From Strongyloides papillosus (lineage: Eukaryota; Nematoda; Chromadorea; Rhabditida; Strongyloididae): a stretch of DNA of 64,000 nt. Where the stretch lies: positions 186,001 to 250,000 of the forward strand of contig SRSI01000006.1 of the NCBI GenBank assembly GCA_005656395.1, given 5' to 3'. Numbering within the stretch: position 1 is the first letter of the stretch; each line of letters opens with the position of its first letter. A program made the translations under genes and the position numbers. Shown piece after piece: positions 34,773 through 46,618 of the stretch. The notes under the pieces are model-generated. The model was not told the DNA's origin. It saw only the letters and a program-made list of their open reading frames with translations, and did not search any database.

Positions 34773-35895
34773 ATGGGTCAAAAAGAATCTAGATTACAAA
34801 AATCTACAAATAGTTTATGTCCTGGTTTTAGTAACTCTTTCGATAATTCTTATATTGATACAAATAAAAAAACGGAAAAAACGAAGAATCATATCAATAA
34901 TTCTAGTCGTACAAATAGTACAAATTCAGATGATTCTTACCCAATAGATAATAAATCATCAACTAAGGCAGGAAGCAGTGGTAGTTTGAATATTTTTACT
35001 AAAAATAAACATAAAAAAAGTGACTGTAGAGTACAAAATGGAATTAGAAGTTCATCAGCTACATCAAAATCTGCCTCAAGCAAAAGAAATGTTTCACCTC
35101 CAAAATTAATTGCAGTAAAAAAAATTAGCACCAATTTCATCGTCAAGTCAAGAAATTATTAGATATTGTATGGAAAATGTAAGAGGCGACATAGCATCAA
35201 GAATTGTTTCACGAATGGCTCATAAAAGAGAAGATTTTGCTATGTTTATTACAAATTTATCTGCAGATCAATTAAATGAATTTACAGGAGCACTAAGGGA
35301 CTACATGAATCAAGTATTAAAACATGTTCATTCAACAGACAAGATTCGTGAAGTCTCAATGCAATTTGGTATACTTCAGGTTTCAAGAAGAGAATGGGGT
35401 TTCAAAGCTGATTTTTTTGCTTGTATGGCTAATTCAATTACAACAGAATGTGTTTTTCTCGATGGAGCTGCACATCAACCAACAGAAGCCATTGAAGCTT
35501 GGGCCGAGTTAGTTGAATTAATGTTTACAAATATCAGAGAAGGATATTATCAACAAATTAGATATTTAAGAAGAAGATCACAATGTTTTTCTGGATACTT
35601 TAGTCAATCACAAGATGCGTCAACTTATAATGAAAATGCATCAGATGGTTTAAACTATTTAGACTCAGCTAATGATAAAACTTCTACAAATGATATAAAT
35701 CGTAGAACACTATCCAAAAATAGTAGAGAAGAAAATTATAGACACCCATGGGCAATGCAAAGACAAATGTCAGAGAGTGGTTGCTATGGTGAAAGACCTA
35801 AAAATCCAAGAACTCGATATAATTATAACACCAGTAAGAATTCTCCTATCGAACCTGTTATGTCACCTGGAGTCATCATTAATATAAAAAATTAA
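34773..35895 (+). CDS. Nematode globin-domain protein, proximal His replaced by Gln
   Basis: The exon starts at 34767 after an ATTTCAG acceptor; an ATG at 34773 gives MGQKESRL, an N-myristoylation-type start (Gly2, Ser6). About 115 Ser/Asn/Lys-rich residues precede the globin fold: QEIIRYCMENVRGDIASRIV (A/B helices), DFAMFI (CD region), an E/F stretch ending FGILQV, then GFKADFFACMANSITTEC and AAHQPTEAIEAW...VELMFTNIREGYYQQIRYLRR (G/H helices), as in nematode glb proteins. In those proteins the F-helix reads xGxxHV; here it is FGILQV, so the haem-ligating His F8 appears to be Gln. The frame shifts by one base at the A8 run 35117-35124, between ...LIAVKK and LAPISSSSQ. This is either an indel or a weak intron ending at AG 35128. 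A low-complexity C-terminal tail follows. Confidence 0.75.
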
Positions 35896-36054
35896 TTTTT
35901 TTGTTTTGTTTTTCTAATATAGATTCAAAAATGTATATATCCTCGATCTAATTAATATAAATAATTATATCAAAAAAAACTTGAAATATAATTAATTTTA
36001 GGTAAAAATATATATTTATGTACATTTTTTAAATTCTATAAATAAAATTTTACT

Positions 36055-37673
36055 ATGATTAAAAATTATGATTCTTCTTCTATATATTTTACTAAAAATT
36101 CAGTTGAAAATTTTAAAATAAGGTAAGGCTATCTGTTTATAATAAATAAAAATAATTAAAACAGAATAACAATTGAAAGATTAGGTACACTAATTAGTGG
36201 TATATATCTTGCAAATGCAGATAATAAACCAATAACTTCTGGTACCATTTCAAGTAGAACACAAACATCATTAGGCAGTACTTACGAAGAAGTTAGTCAA
36301 AATATTAATTTAAATATTGGAAGTGGACAAATAACAAATCAAATAATTGAAAAAACTAGTTTTACTGGGGACAATTATTAGAAAATAATTTTAGACAAGA
36401 TGATGCAAAATACGATGTTGATAATGAAAAGCCTTTTAATGGAGCAGATGGAAATTATGATATTATTAAAAAAAGTAGAATATTCACAATTATTTCAAAT
36501 AATGAAGACTCTTCAGTTTTTAAATCAACCATTGGAGAAAGTGAAAAAATAGAAAAGTCATTTTTAACACGTAATACAAAAATAAAGCCAATAAACTTAA
36601 TAACAAAAAAAACTAAAATAATTGATAATCCTACTCACAAACAAAAGTTAGAAGGAAGGCATATAAAAGAAATAAATGAAGAAATGACAATTAAAGTTTA
36701 CTTAGGTGCTAGTGATAAATATGGTGAAAATTATGATGATAGCCAAGAGTTTACTGTTGGGAAATTGGTACTAATAAATAAAAAAATGCTAATAATCAAC
36801 GGAATAATTGTAAATGAAAATTTAAAGATTCAAGGCAAAGATGGTTTCTATAAAATTCATTTCGAAATAATTGACAATGTTGTACTCAGTAAATTAAGTT
36901 TTGATAATGAAAGTTTTACAAATTTACTATTATACGAAGATGAAGAAAAGCGCAAAGAAGGAGATAAAAATTTTTTTGTAAATGTTTGTTATCTGTTAAC
37001 AATTCAAAAAACAAAATTATTTCCATTTGATGGTGTATATATTGAATATGTTATTGAATTACCAAATAATATGATGTTATCTAACGAAGATAATTCCGTA
37101 TTAACAGGACGGACCCATGTTTCTAACAATAATTGGAATGGAGAATCTTATTTTTCATTTCCAATTGAATTAAATTGTTTATTACATTTAACGAAGAAAT
37201 TCTCTTCTTTTCCTATAATATATTTTAGAATTTGTTCAGAAGATGAATATAATTCTTTTCGTATTAATGGATATACTTCAATGCATCTTCCACTTCAGCC
37301 TGGAACACATAATCACATACTAACTTCTTGGTGTCCGATTGAAAATCATTCAAATTACAACAAATTATATAATTTGTTTCTTGGACAATCATTAGACATT
37401 AAAGAAATAACAAAGCAATGTATTCATAATAAAACTTGTTCAAGTGCAATTGGTATTCAAACAGAAAGCAGAGGTAATCTATATTTAACAGTATCAACAA
37501 TAATTCAAAGTAAACATCTAATCCTAAATGATGAAATGTCTTCATTAAAATATTCTGTCATTAATGAAAGATATATTACAAATTTGTCTTTGTACATGAA
37601 AATTAAAAAAGTTTTACTTGATTTTGAGAAAGCAAGAAATACTCTTTTACTTATAAAAAACAAAGAAAAATAA
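36055..37673 (+). CDS. mks-1: MKS1, B9-domain ciliary transition-zone protein
   Basis: Three exons, 36055-36122, 36165-36291 and 36360-37673 (introns 42 and 68 bp), give 502 residues. The N-terminus SIYFTKNSVENFKIRITIERLG parallels human MKS1 ([20 protein letters not shown]), YWGQLLENNF parallels GWQEKLFSQF, and RIFTIISN parallels RRIFTYTD. The C-terminal B9 domain spans ~310-460, with YIEYVIELP, PIIYFRICSED, RINGYTSMHLPLQPGTHNHIL and IGIQTESRGNLYLTV. MKS1 works with the B9 proteins MKSR-1/2 and tectonic at the base of sensory cilia. If the second intron is ignored the gene seems frameshifted with a TAG at 36379. Donor GTTAGT at 36292 and acceptor ACTAG at 36359 resolve this, although the acceptor is preceded by A's instead of T's. 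Confidence 0.88.
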
Positions 37674-37834
37674 AAAAAATCTAATTTTAATTAAAAATAT
37701 AATAGAAAAAAATGTTTAATGTAACATAAATAATGTTTGTATACAAATTATGCTAAATAAAGCTTATTATTATTGTAGGAATCACTTAAAGCTATATATT
37801 GATTCTGTATTAATACCTCATTTTTTAAATATTT

Positions 37835-38952
37835 TTATGCCCAAATTCTGATGGTGCAATCCCATGATGCAGTGCATATAGAAGTACCATCAGGGGATGT
37901 TCGAAGACATGAAATTCTATTCTCGTGACCATACAAGACAGATTGTCGAATACACTTTAAACTATCCCAGACACCTATACGATAGTCACCATAACCAGCA
38001 AAAAGAATTCTACCACTTGTTGAAAAATCTACACCATTTACAGGGAAAAGTATAGAATCTTTTTCATAGACGGCAACTTGTCTATCGGCTCTTAAGTCAA
38101 AAAGGCGACATGTTGCATCATCAGATCCAGTTGCAAAAGCATCTCCGTTGGGGTGAAAACGTACAGTATTAATGTCAGCTTCATGGCCTTCGAAACTTTG
38201 AACACATTGACCTGTTCTAATATCCCAAACAAGAACATGTCTATCAGCTCCTCCAGAAATAAATACATTTCCAGTATCACACTTTGGTATGTCAACTGCA
38301 AAAACGTCTCCTATATGTCCATGAAAATTTTGAATCATCTGTCCAGATTCAACATCCCAAATAGCACATGTTGAATCACCACTTCCTGTCAAAACAAGAT
38401 TATCAGAACGCAAGAACATACAGCAAGACATATAACTAGTATGAGTGGCAACTGATCTCTTTTTTTGAAGAATATCATCTTCAAAAGACAATGGTACAAC
38501 AGAGCATTTATTATCTAAACCACCACAAGCAATCATCTGTCCTGATGGAGAATATGCACATGCCATTACCCATGTTGTTGGCATTGTTAACGCATGCTCC
38601 TTATTAGTTGTGAATCCATCCCACACAATTACTTTTCCATCCTGTGATGATGAAACAATATGTCTTTTGTCTTGGGCCCAATCCATACATAATACTTTAC
38701 TTGCATGACCTTTCAAAAGTCTTCTTTGTTTTATACTTAAATGACTTAAAGGTTCAAGTCTTTCTGCAGCTTGTTGGACTAAAAATTTTTTACTTTAAAT
38801 TATATTACAAATTAAAAAAACTCACTTGGTACATCATTTAATTTTGCTCTTTCTGCATCTAATTTTTTTCGTAATTCTTCAGCTTCTTTTACCAATGTTT
38901 CTAAAATTTCATTGGTTTTTGAAGATCCATCAGCAGTCATATTTTCAGGCAT
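37835..38952 (-). CDS. gpb-2: G protein beta-5 subunit
   Basis: Exon 1 38952-38826 and exon 2 38778-37835 (intron 47 bp) give 356 residues. An N-terminal coiled coil ([20 protein letters not shown]) is followed by seven WD40 blades with the usual GH...WD repeats: [48 protein letters not shown] and the final IRIWA. The sequence follows GNB5 ([21 protein letters not shown]) and not GNB1-4, so it corresponds to C. elegans GPB-2. In other animals GNB5 pairs with the GGL domain of R7-type RGS proteins (EGL-10, EAT-16) and controls Gq/Go signalling. A second in-frame ATG at 38940 could serve instead. It is tail-to-tail with mks-1 (161 bases). Confidence 0.93.
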
Positions 38953-40660
38953 TTTTTCTCAAGATATTCTTTTATTTATCAAAAATATATAATATAATTA
39001 GAAATTTTTAGAGAATGAGTCATTAAAATAAATGATATATTGCTTTGTTATTACAAAATTTGCTCAATATCAATATTTATACAATTTATCATTTATAAAA
39101 ATAACAAAACTAGGAAAAAATTGAATAAAAAGTTATACTATAATCAATATTTATGCTATATCTTTATAAACAATTTTACTGTGTATGTGCATAAACTGCT
39201 ATTCTATAAAAACGAAAAATTTTAAAGATAAAATTTCCTATCTTTCACTATCACTATTCCTCTCTTAACTCTCTACTGTCTTTTCCTATTTATCACTCGC
39301 TTTCCTTCATTTCTAATAGACTATTCTCAAATACACAAAATTTGCTACTTATTCTTCTTTAGTACAATTAATCTCCCTCTTTCCTATAATAATGATAAAA
39401 TTGGTATATTTATTAGTCCTTTTATAGACTATTTTTTTTAAAAATACTTTCTTTCTTTCCATAAAAAAACAATAACTTAAAAAGAGATAATAGAAATCAT
39501 TTGATACATATTAATTTCTTTCTAACACCTCAATAAAGATGTTAACTTCAAATTTGAAAATTAAAATACAATAACTGTATGCAATTTGATTAACTTCTCT
39601 CAATTGAATAAAAAAATACAAATAATGACTATTTTAATCATAAATAAAATAATCTAATACAAATATTCTATGTATAATTTTATCTTCTTCATTTTTCTTA
39701 AAATAACATTTCAATTTTAACGATGTGATATATAATTTTTTATTAACTCCTATTTTTAAGAGAAACGACTATTGCAAGTGTGGATAAAATAACACAATGT
39801 AGCGTCCGCTGTTTTAGATTAATAACCCCGAATTCATTAAATGTAGGAAATCATATACAGCATTTGATCAGAAGAAGAACAAATAAGTCTATCTAAAGCA
39901 GGATTGGAAACATATCTATCTGTGTAGATTTCCTAGAGATGACTACAAAAACAATATTTTAACGGCATCTAATATTCTTAGTCGTAATCGTCTGTGTCGT
40001 AGCATTTAATTATCTTGAAACCAATGTATTAAATATCCCAGATGAATCGTTTTTTTTCGATAAAGTAATATACAAGGACTATACCCGTTGAAATTATCCC
40101 ACAGTAAACTTAGATTTTTAATGGAAATTGTCCATTATGTATTTTCTTATATATAAAATGTTTTCGAAAAAATAATAATATTCTCTATAATGCAAATTAT
40201 TTTAACAAAAAAACATTTAATCTACTACAGTGTGGTAGATACCATGTTTTTCCTGTTGACAAAGAAATTTTTATACTTAGTTAGCATAAAACCTGTTCCT
40301 ACAATCAAAACATAACGATATAGTCATCGCACCTCGTAAGTATCTTAACACGCCACTTTTTGGTATGAAGTTTCTCATGTTGTAATGCGAACTTTTTTTT
40401 CATTAAAGTTCTATTTGTTTCTTTTTTTCACTCATATACTATATTTGCTTGCTTAAATATTACAAGTGGTTATTATAAATAATTTTATTTATTGTTTTAT
40501 TGTGTACGTAGATCAATGTATAGTATTATTATTTTAATTTACAGCAAAAATTACTATTAAATTTCAATTTTAGTGCCTTGGTAAAAGTCTATATAACATA
40601 CTGTTGACTTCGTCTATATATATATTATTTGTGTAGTCGAAAATAATAAAACAATTAATT
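38953..40660. other. Intergenic region with pyrimidine-rich tract and possible coding relic
   Basis: 1.7 kb between the divergent gpb-2 and kin-3 genes. 39235-39385 is strikingly C/T-rich on the plus strand (CTATCTTTCACTATCACT and similar). About 39780-40110 has higher GC than the surrounding DNA and contains a broken, protein-like frame (separate entry). The rest is AT-rich. Confidence 0.5.
39939..40091 (+). pseudogene. Possible decayed membrane-protein exon
   Basis: From an ATG at 39939 the frame reads seven residues, a TAA at 39960, then a hydrophobic segment HLIFLVVIVCVVAFNYL followed by ETNVLNIPDESFFFDKVIYK and a TGA at 40089. A basic residue pair, ~15 hydrophobic residues and then a polar, aromatic-rich run look like the N-terminus of a type II membrane protein. 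Local GC and codon content are higher than in neighbouring DNA. Two in-frame stops and no continuation argue for a relic. No family recognised, and chance cannot be excluded. Confidence 0.25.
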
Positions 40661-41803
40661 ATGTCATATGTCAGTCAAGCTTCTGTTTATGGAGATGTTA
40701 ATGAAAAGAAGCCTAGAGACTACTGGGATTATGAATGTCATGCGATTACTTGGGGTAACATTGAGAAATATGAATTAGTGAGAAAGTTGGGAAGAGGAAA
40801 GTATTCTGAAGTTTTTGAAGGTATGGATACAGAGAAGAATGAAAGAATCGTTGTTAAAATACTTAAACCTGTCAAAAAGAAGAAGATTAAAAGAGAAATA
40901 AAAATTCTGGAAAATCTCAAAGGGGGTACTAACATCATTACGTTACTGGATGTTGTTAAAGATCCTATATCAAGAACACCTGCTCTAATTTTTGAATATG
41001 TTGATAATCAAGATTTTAAAGTATGTTTTTACAAAATTCTATATATTGTATTATTAATTATGAATTTTTAGACACTTTATCAAACACTAACTGATTACGA
41101 CATACGTTATTATTTGTTTGAGCTTTTGAAAGCTCTTGATTATTGCCATTCTCAAGGAATAATGCACCGAGATGTTAAACCTCACAATGTTATGATTGAT
41201 CATAAAAAACGCCAACTAAGATTAATTGACTGGGGGTTGGCTGAATTCTACCATCCACGTCAGGATTATAACGTACGTGTAGCTTCTCGTTATTTCAAAG
41301 GACCTGAATTATTGGTAGATTATCAATATTATGATTATTCATTAGATATGTGGAGCTTGGGATGCATGCTTGCCTCTATGATTTTTAGACGTGAACCCTT
41401 CTTCCATGGACATGATAATTATGATCAATTAGTTAGAATTGCCAAAGTACTCGGTACAGATGATTTATACGTATACTTAGAAAAGTACGGAATCACTTTG
41501 GATAATCGTTTTAATGACCTCCTTGGAAGGTATGTTTTTTTCATTATGATTATACATATATATATATATTTTCCTTTTAGGCACACACGCAAGCGTTGGG
41601 ATCGTTTTGTTCACAACGAAAACTCTCACCTTGTTTCACCGGAAGCCATAGATTTCCTTGATAAACTTTTAAGATATGACCATCAAGCACGTCTTACAGC
41701 TAAAGAAGCTATGGGTCATCCATACTTTGCTCAAATAGTAATAGATAATGAAGCTAAAAAAAAGAATGCCATGGATGACAATATCAAAGAAGATGTGATG
41801 TAG
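40661..41803 (+). CDS. kin-3: Casein kinase 2 catalytic subunit alpha
   Basis: Three exons, 40661-41020, 41072-41529 and 41581-41803 (introns 51 and 51 bp), give 346 residues. CK2-specific features are clear: the Gly loop [11 protein letters not shown], the basic cluster [11 protein letters not shown] that selects acidic substrates, catalytic HRDVKPHN (D154), DWG in place of DFG (D173), [12 protein letters not shown] (the activation segment needs no phosphorylation), and RRKWDRFVH-like [12 protein letters not shown] near the C-terminus. CK2 is a constitutively active Ser/Thr kinase that forms a tetramer with CK2 beta (KIN-10). The protein is complete at both ends. The start is the first ATG of the open frame. 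Confidence 0.96.
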
Positions 41804-42171
41804 ATTATAATTATGGAAAATGGTTTGGATTGGAAATGTCAAAATTGAGATTTATTTTTTTTACTCCAAATTTATTGTTTTATAGAAGATGTATAACAAA
41901 ATATTCAAACAACTACTTTCTGTGTGTACGTGATAACTTATTAACAGCCACAGATATAGCGTGTCTGTTCATTTAGTAGTAAGAAAGAATTTTTTTATGC
42001 TTTTATATTGTCTGTTATGTTTTTACATCTATAACAAATTGATTTAATCTATCGTATAATTAATTTTTTCTTTAATGAATGGGTTCATAGCTCAATTATT
42101 TATTTATTTTTCCTATTTTTAAACAAAATTCCATCATTTAGTTTAATCTTTAATAATAATATCATATAATT
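41804..42171. other. Spacer between kin-3 and nfs-1
   Basis: 368 bases between two genes on the same strand. It holds the kin-3 3' UTR and nfs-1 leader. A T-rich run (42107-42121, no clear AG) precedes nfs-1. Nothing else seen. Confidence 0.4.
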
Positions 42172-43491
42172 ATGAATGTTCTGACTAAAAATGGGAGGTT
42201 TTGTTGGTCATATAGACGATTTATTTCCATGACTGTTCCAAAAGTAGCTGAGAGTAATCCTAAGTCACAAGAAATCTCACATTTACCATTATATTTTGAT
42301 GTTCAAGCAACATCTCCAATGGATCCAAGAGTTGTTGATGCAATGATTCCTTATATGATAGATAACTATGGTAATCCACACTCTAGAACCCATTACTATG
42401 GATGGGAAAGTGAAAAAGCCGTAGAGGAATCAAGATGTCATGTTGCTAAAATAATAGGAGCTGATCCTAGAGAGATTGTCTTTACGTCTGGTGCTACAGA
42501 ATCAAATAATATTGCAATAAAAGGTGTGGCTAAATTTTACAAAGAAACGGGGAAAAATCACATTATTACAGTAAGTACAGAACATAAATGTGTTTTAGAT
42601 TCCTGTAGAAGTTTAGAACACGAAGGATTTGATGTTACTTATTTACCTGTAAACAAAAATGGTCTTGTTGATATGGGAATGTTGGAAGAAAAGATTACTG
42701 ATAAAACATCGTTGGTTTCAATAATGGGTGTGAATAACGAAATAGGTGTCAAGCAACCACTTAAAGAAATTGGTAATTTATGTCGTTCTAAGAAAGTATT
42801 TTTTCATTCTGATTGCGCTCAAGCTGTAGGAAAAATACCACTTAATGTTAATGATATGAAGATTGATCTTATGAGTATTAGTGGTCATAAAATTTATGGA
42901 CCCAAAGGTGTTGGAGCCTTGTACGTTAGAAGACGACCACGTGTTAGATTAGAGTCTATTATTTCTGGTGGAGGACAAGAACGCGGTATACGTTCAGGTA
43001 CAGTTCCTACCCCACTTGTTGTGGGAATCGGCGAAGCCTGTAGAATTGCTTATAATGAAATGGAAATGGATAACAAATATATTGGAACATTGTCAGAACG
43101 ATTAATAAAAGGAATTCAAAAGAAGGTTCCAGATGTTTTTCGTAATGGTGATGAGAATCAAAGTATACCAGGATGTGTCAATCTTTCGTTTGCTTATGTA
43201 GAAGGGGAAAGTTTACTTATGGCTTTGAAAGATATTGCTTTGTCTTCAGGAAGTGCTTGTACTTCGGCAAGTCTTGAACCATCTTATGTTCTTCGTGCTA
43301 TTGGTGCTGAGGAGGATCTAGCACATTCCTCTATAAGATTTGGAATAGGTAGATTTACAACTGAAGAAGAAATTGATTACACAGTAGAAAAGTGTATTTA
43401 TCACACACAAAGGCTTCGTGAAATGTCCCCTCTTTGGGAAATGGTTCAAGAAGGAATTGATTTAAAGTCAATCAAATGGACTCAGCACTAA
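42172..43491 (+). CDS. nfs-1: Cysteine desulfurase NFS1, mitochondrial
   Basis: Single exon, 439 residues, class V aminotransferase fold using PLP. The presequence (residues 1-~35) contains [10 protein letters not shown]. The mature part starts near [15 protein letters not shown]. Key sites: TSGATESNN (PLP phosphate contacts), [18 protein letters not shown], the Schiff-base Lys in [10 protein letters not shown] (K240) and the persulfide Cys in [13 protein letters not shown] (C363). The enzyme takes sulfur from cysteine for Fe-S clusters on ISCU, with frataxin and ISD11, and also feeds tRNA thiolation, including the TRMU enzyme encoded at 22.7-23.8 kb. A second in-frame Met at residue 20 could start a shorter cytosolic or nuclear form, as reported for other NFS1 genes; that is inference here. 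Confidence 0.95.
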   Translation: MNVLTKNGRFCWSYRRFISMTVPKVAESNPKSQEISHLPLYFDVQATSPMDPRVVDAMIPYMIDNYGNPHSRTHYYGWESEKAVEESRCHVAKIIGADPREIVFTSGATESNNIAIKGVAKFYKETGKNHIITVSTEHKCVLDSCRSLEHEGFDVTYLPVNKNGLVDMGMLEEKITDKTSLVSIMGVNNEIGVKQPLKEIGNLCRSKKVFFHSDCAQAVGKIPLNVNDMKIDLMSISGHKIYGPKGVGALYVRRRPRVRLESIISGGGQERGIRSGTVPTPLVVGIGEACRIAYNEMEMDNKYIGTLSERLIKGIQKKVPDVFRNGDENQSIPGCVNLSFAYVEGESLLMALKDIALSSGSACTSASLEPSYVLRAIGAEEDLAHSSIRFGIGRFTTEEEIDYTVEKCIYHTQRLREMSPLWEMVQEGIDLKSIKWTQH

Positions 43492-46400
43492 TATTTTGTA
43501 TTTATGTACTATAATTCACAAATTAGCTTTTATGTGAAACATTTTTTTTGTTAATCTAGGTTTTGATAAATCTATTTGCTGTATTCTATAAAATTTTTAT
43601 CTTTAAAATACTATTTAGAAAAATTTATGTATATTGTTTTCAAGTAAATTTTGTAATTTTGGTTCACTAAGTATATGTCAATCAGCAATATCATTGTGTC
43701 ATATTTTTAATTGATAGACTGATCTCTTTAAATTTTCGTTTATTCTCATAATAAAGTTTCTTTATATTTTAAACTAAATCAAGATTTATCATTATTTTTT
43801 TAATTGGTTTTGTTTCTATTTAAGTAAAAATTGCCTAGAAAGAATGCAACATGAAATATGCTGTTAATTTAAAAACATGGAAGTACGTTTGATCTAGATT
43901 GATTTATAAATGAAAACAATTTCAATTATATGGTAGTACTTTATACTTTTATATTAAATGTTGTTAATTTTTTTAATAAGTATATTATTCTTTAATTTAT
44001 AAGTAATTCGAAAAATCAGCTCTCACGATACTTCATTGTAATACCGTTTTAAAAACAATTTAAAGTGAAGAATTACAATTTTTAAAACGAAATAACTTTG
44101 AATAAACTAATATAAAGCATTAAAAATTACAAAATATTGATCATTAAAATACATACCAAAAGATAAACTGTCTGGATGAAATGTTAAAAAAATTATCTCA
44201 TATAGTAAAATTGAAATTTTTAAATTTGTAATTTTATTAATTATATAAAAATATGATTATAAATTTAAATTCGGTAGTTAATCATTCTTACACTCTAATT
44301 AAGTAATTTATACTTATCATGATTTTCACTAAAAATAATATTAATTGCAATAGTAAAAAATCAGATAATATTTATTTGAAAACATTAAAATTAAGCAATA
44401 AAAAAGGACTAATGGATTAAACATATCTTACTTTTATACATAATTAATGCTGCGTTTTGCGAATTTACTATACTTAAAGATTAGAGGTGTAGTTAATAAT
44501 AATAACAATATAATAAATGATAAACATATAAGCAAAAATAATGTTAAAAATAATTTTAGTGTACATTATTATCATAATTATGATGGATTTTCTGTCCACG
44601 ATAAAAAGTTTCTCATTAATATACATTACATTTTTATAGATTGGCTTAATATATATAAAGTATTTGAAACGAATGTTAATAATGCCTAATTTGTATTATT
44701 TTGTTGACATTCGCAAAAATATTATTATCTATCGATATTTTTAAAATATGAAATATCTTAATTTCTTTTCATGTAGGAAATTTTTTTACATTTAATGTTA
44801 AATTTTGTTATAGTTTTTTTTTCGCATTTATGGTTTGATTATTTATTTATATTGTTCTGTTATAGTTTTTAAATTATAGAAAGTAAAAATGTTCATGTTA
44901 ATCTTTATTTGTTAACAAAATGAAATAAAATTTTGAGCATTGTTTATTAAAAATAATATTGTAGTTGAACAAAACTTCCAAGTATCGGATTTCAGATTAA
45001 TGTAAATTATAAGGAGATCACTAAGATCAGAAAATAGTTATTCTCATTCAAAACAATGAAATGACTATTCGTTAACTTGAATAAATTAAACAAGCCAAAC
45101 ATAGCTTGGCAATTTGACTTTTTAATGTAAGTATATAAAAATACTTTTAAAAATTTAAGATTACGAATCATATTTAAAACTATTGATACTGTATTGTTAT
45201 TTATAATTTTTATAAATAATAATCTTAAAAAAGCAATTTTAATGGATGTAAATTTAAAACATTACGCTCCAAAAGTTTTGAATTTAAATAAATTATTGTT
45301 ACCACCTGATGTTATTATTATTATTTTTATAAATTATAATTATATTTTAAATAAATAAAATATATTATAAAAATCCAATCTAACGTGACAAACAAAATCT
45401 TAATCTTGTTTTAACCAACACAAACATAGCAAAACATGTGCGTTATCTCTTATTTTCTACTATAATCATCTTAAATATATTTTTATCATTTGATCCGAAT
45501 ATCAACAGATTATAGTGTAAGTTTGTTGATAATATTAATAGTTTACAAGTAGACAAAGAACTAAATATTAATTCCACATGATTAAAGATACTAATTTACC
45601 GATAGACATCAAAACAAATATCCGTAATAACAATAAGTTGCCTACAAAAGGCGTGTTCAAAGGCACGATATAAAGAAAATTTTTGGTATATAAACTGTTT
45701 CATTTTAAAACTAAAAGGGTTAATGTATAAGTTTTTAAAGCACTATTCTTCAACTAATCTTTCATATTTAAAAATTCTGTCTATTTTTTCTATCTAACCA
45801 ATCTTATAATATTCAGTTTAGAAATTTTTAAATCATCTTAAATTTAAAATCAAATTTATAGGATCAAATTATCGTGAAAGAAAAAAGTCTTTAAGCTGTA
45901 AAATCTCTTGTCTGTTCATTTATATGAATAACTCAATGTATATACATTTTATTTCATCAAATTTTTTTTAACACAATAGAAATTTCTTTTTGCCTAAATA
46001 CTTTCTCTGCACTAAGACATTACTAGTGGTATTATTTTAATAAAACAATCATTAGCCAAAAAATTTATCACCACCTTTTGACGTTTATATAAAATATTTT
46101 ACAATTAGTTTCATTTTCACATTCAAGTGCAAATATACTATTTTTCTTAAGAGATAAAATTCACGTGAAAAATAGCTTCTAAAGTTTAATGTTGTCCTCG
46201 TGAAAATAGGATTAATATTTGTATTTCATGTATATATGTATCATTAAATTATCTTCTTAGCTCTTTGTTATCAATTAACATTAGACGATAGTTATATCAT
46301 AATAATTTTAAAAAAAAATTATATATATATTCTAATTAAAAATGTTTTTCATCACCTTTATTTTACCACGATAAAAATCAGCGTTTTGCTCATCAAAATT

Positions 46401-46618
46401 TTGTCATTTAACATTATTAAGTTATTTCTTTTTTAAATTTGTATGTCATTTAATGAGATATCAAAGTCCTTATCATTACATTCTCTTATTTTATTAAAAT
46501 TATCTGTTTGTTGGCAATATTAGATAAGATTATTTTTTTCCATTTATCTATATTATATTAAGAACACAGTCTATTTCTCCTAACAAACTCATATTATTTT
46601 TAATTTTAGGATTAAATT
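43492..46618. other. 3.1-kb AT-rich intergenic region
   Basis: Between nfs-1 and the glutamine synthetase gene on the same strand. No convincing gene: the frame at 44447-44689 is Asn/Lys/Ile-rich and matches chance expectation. The last stretch before 46609 ends in an acceptor (TTTTAATTTTAG) and serves as leader for the next gene. Confidence 0.5.

Noticed and set aside
36355..36380. Apparent frameshift and TAG in the MKS1 gene
   Set aside because: A 68-bp intron (36292-36359) with GTTAGT donor and an AG acceptor keeps the frame, and the joined sequence matches MKS1 on both sides.
44447..44689. 80-codon plus-strand frame
   Set aside because: Asn/Lys/Ile composition with no motif; expected by chance in very AT-rich DNA.
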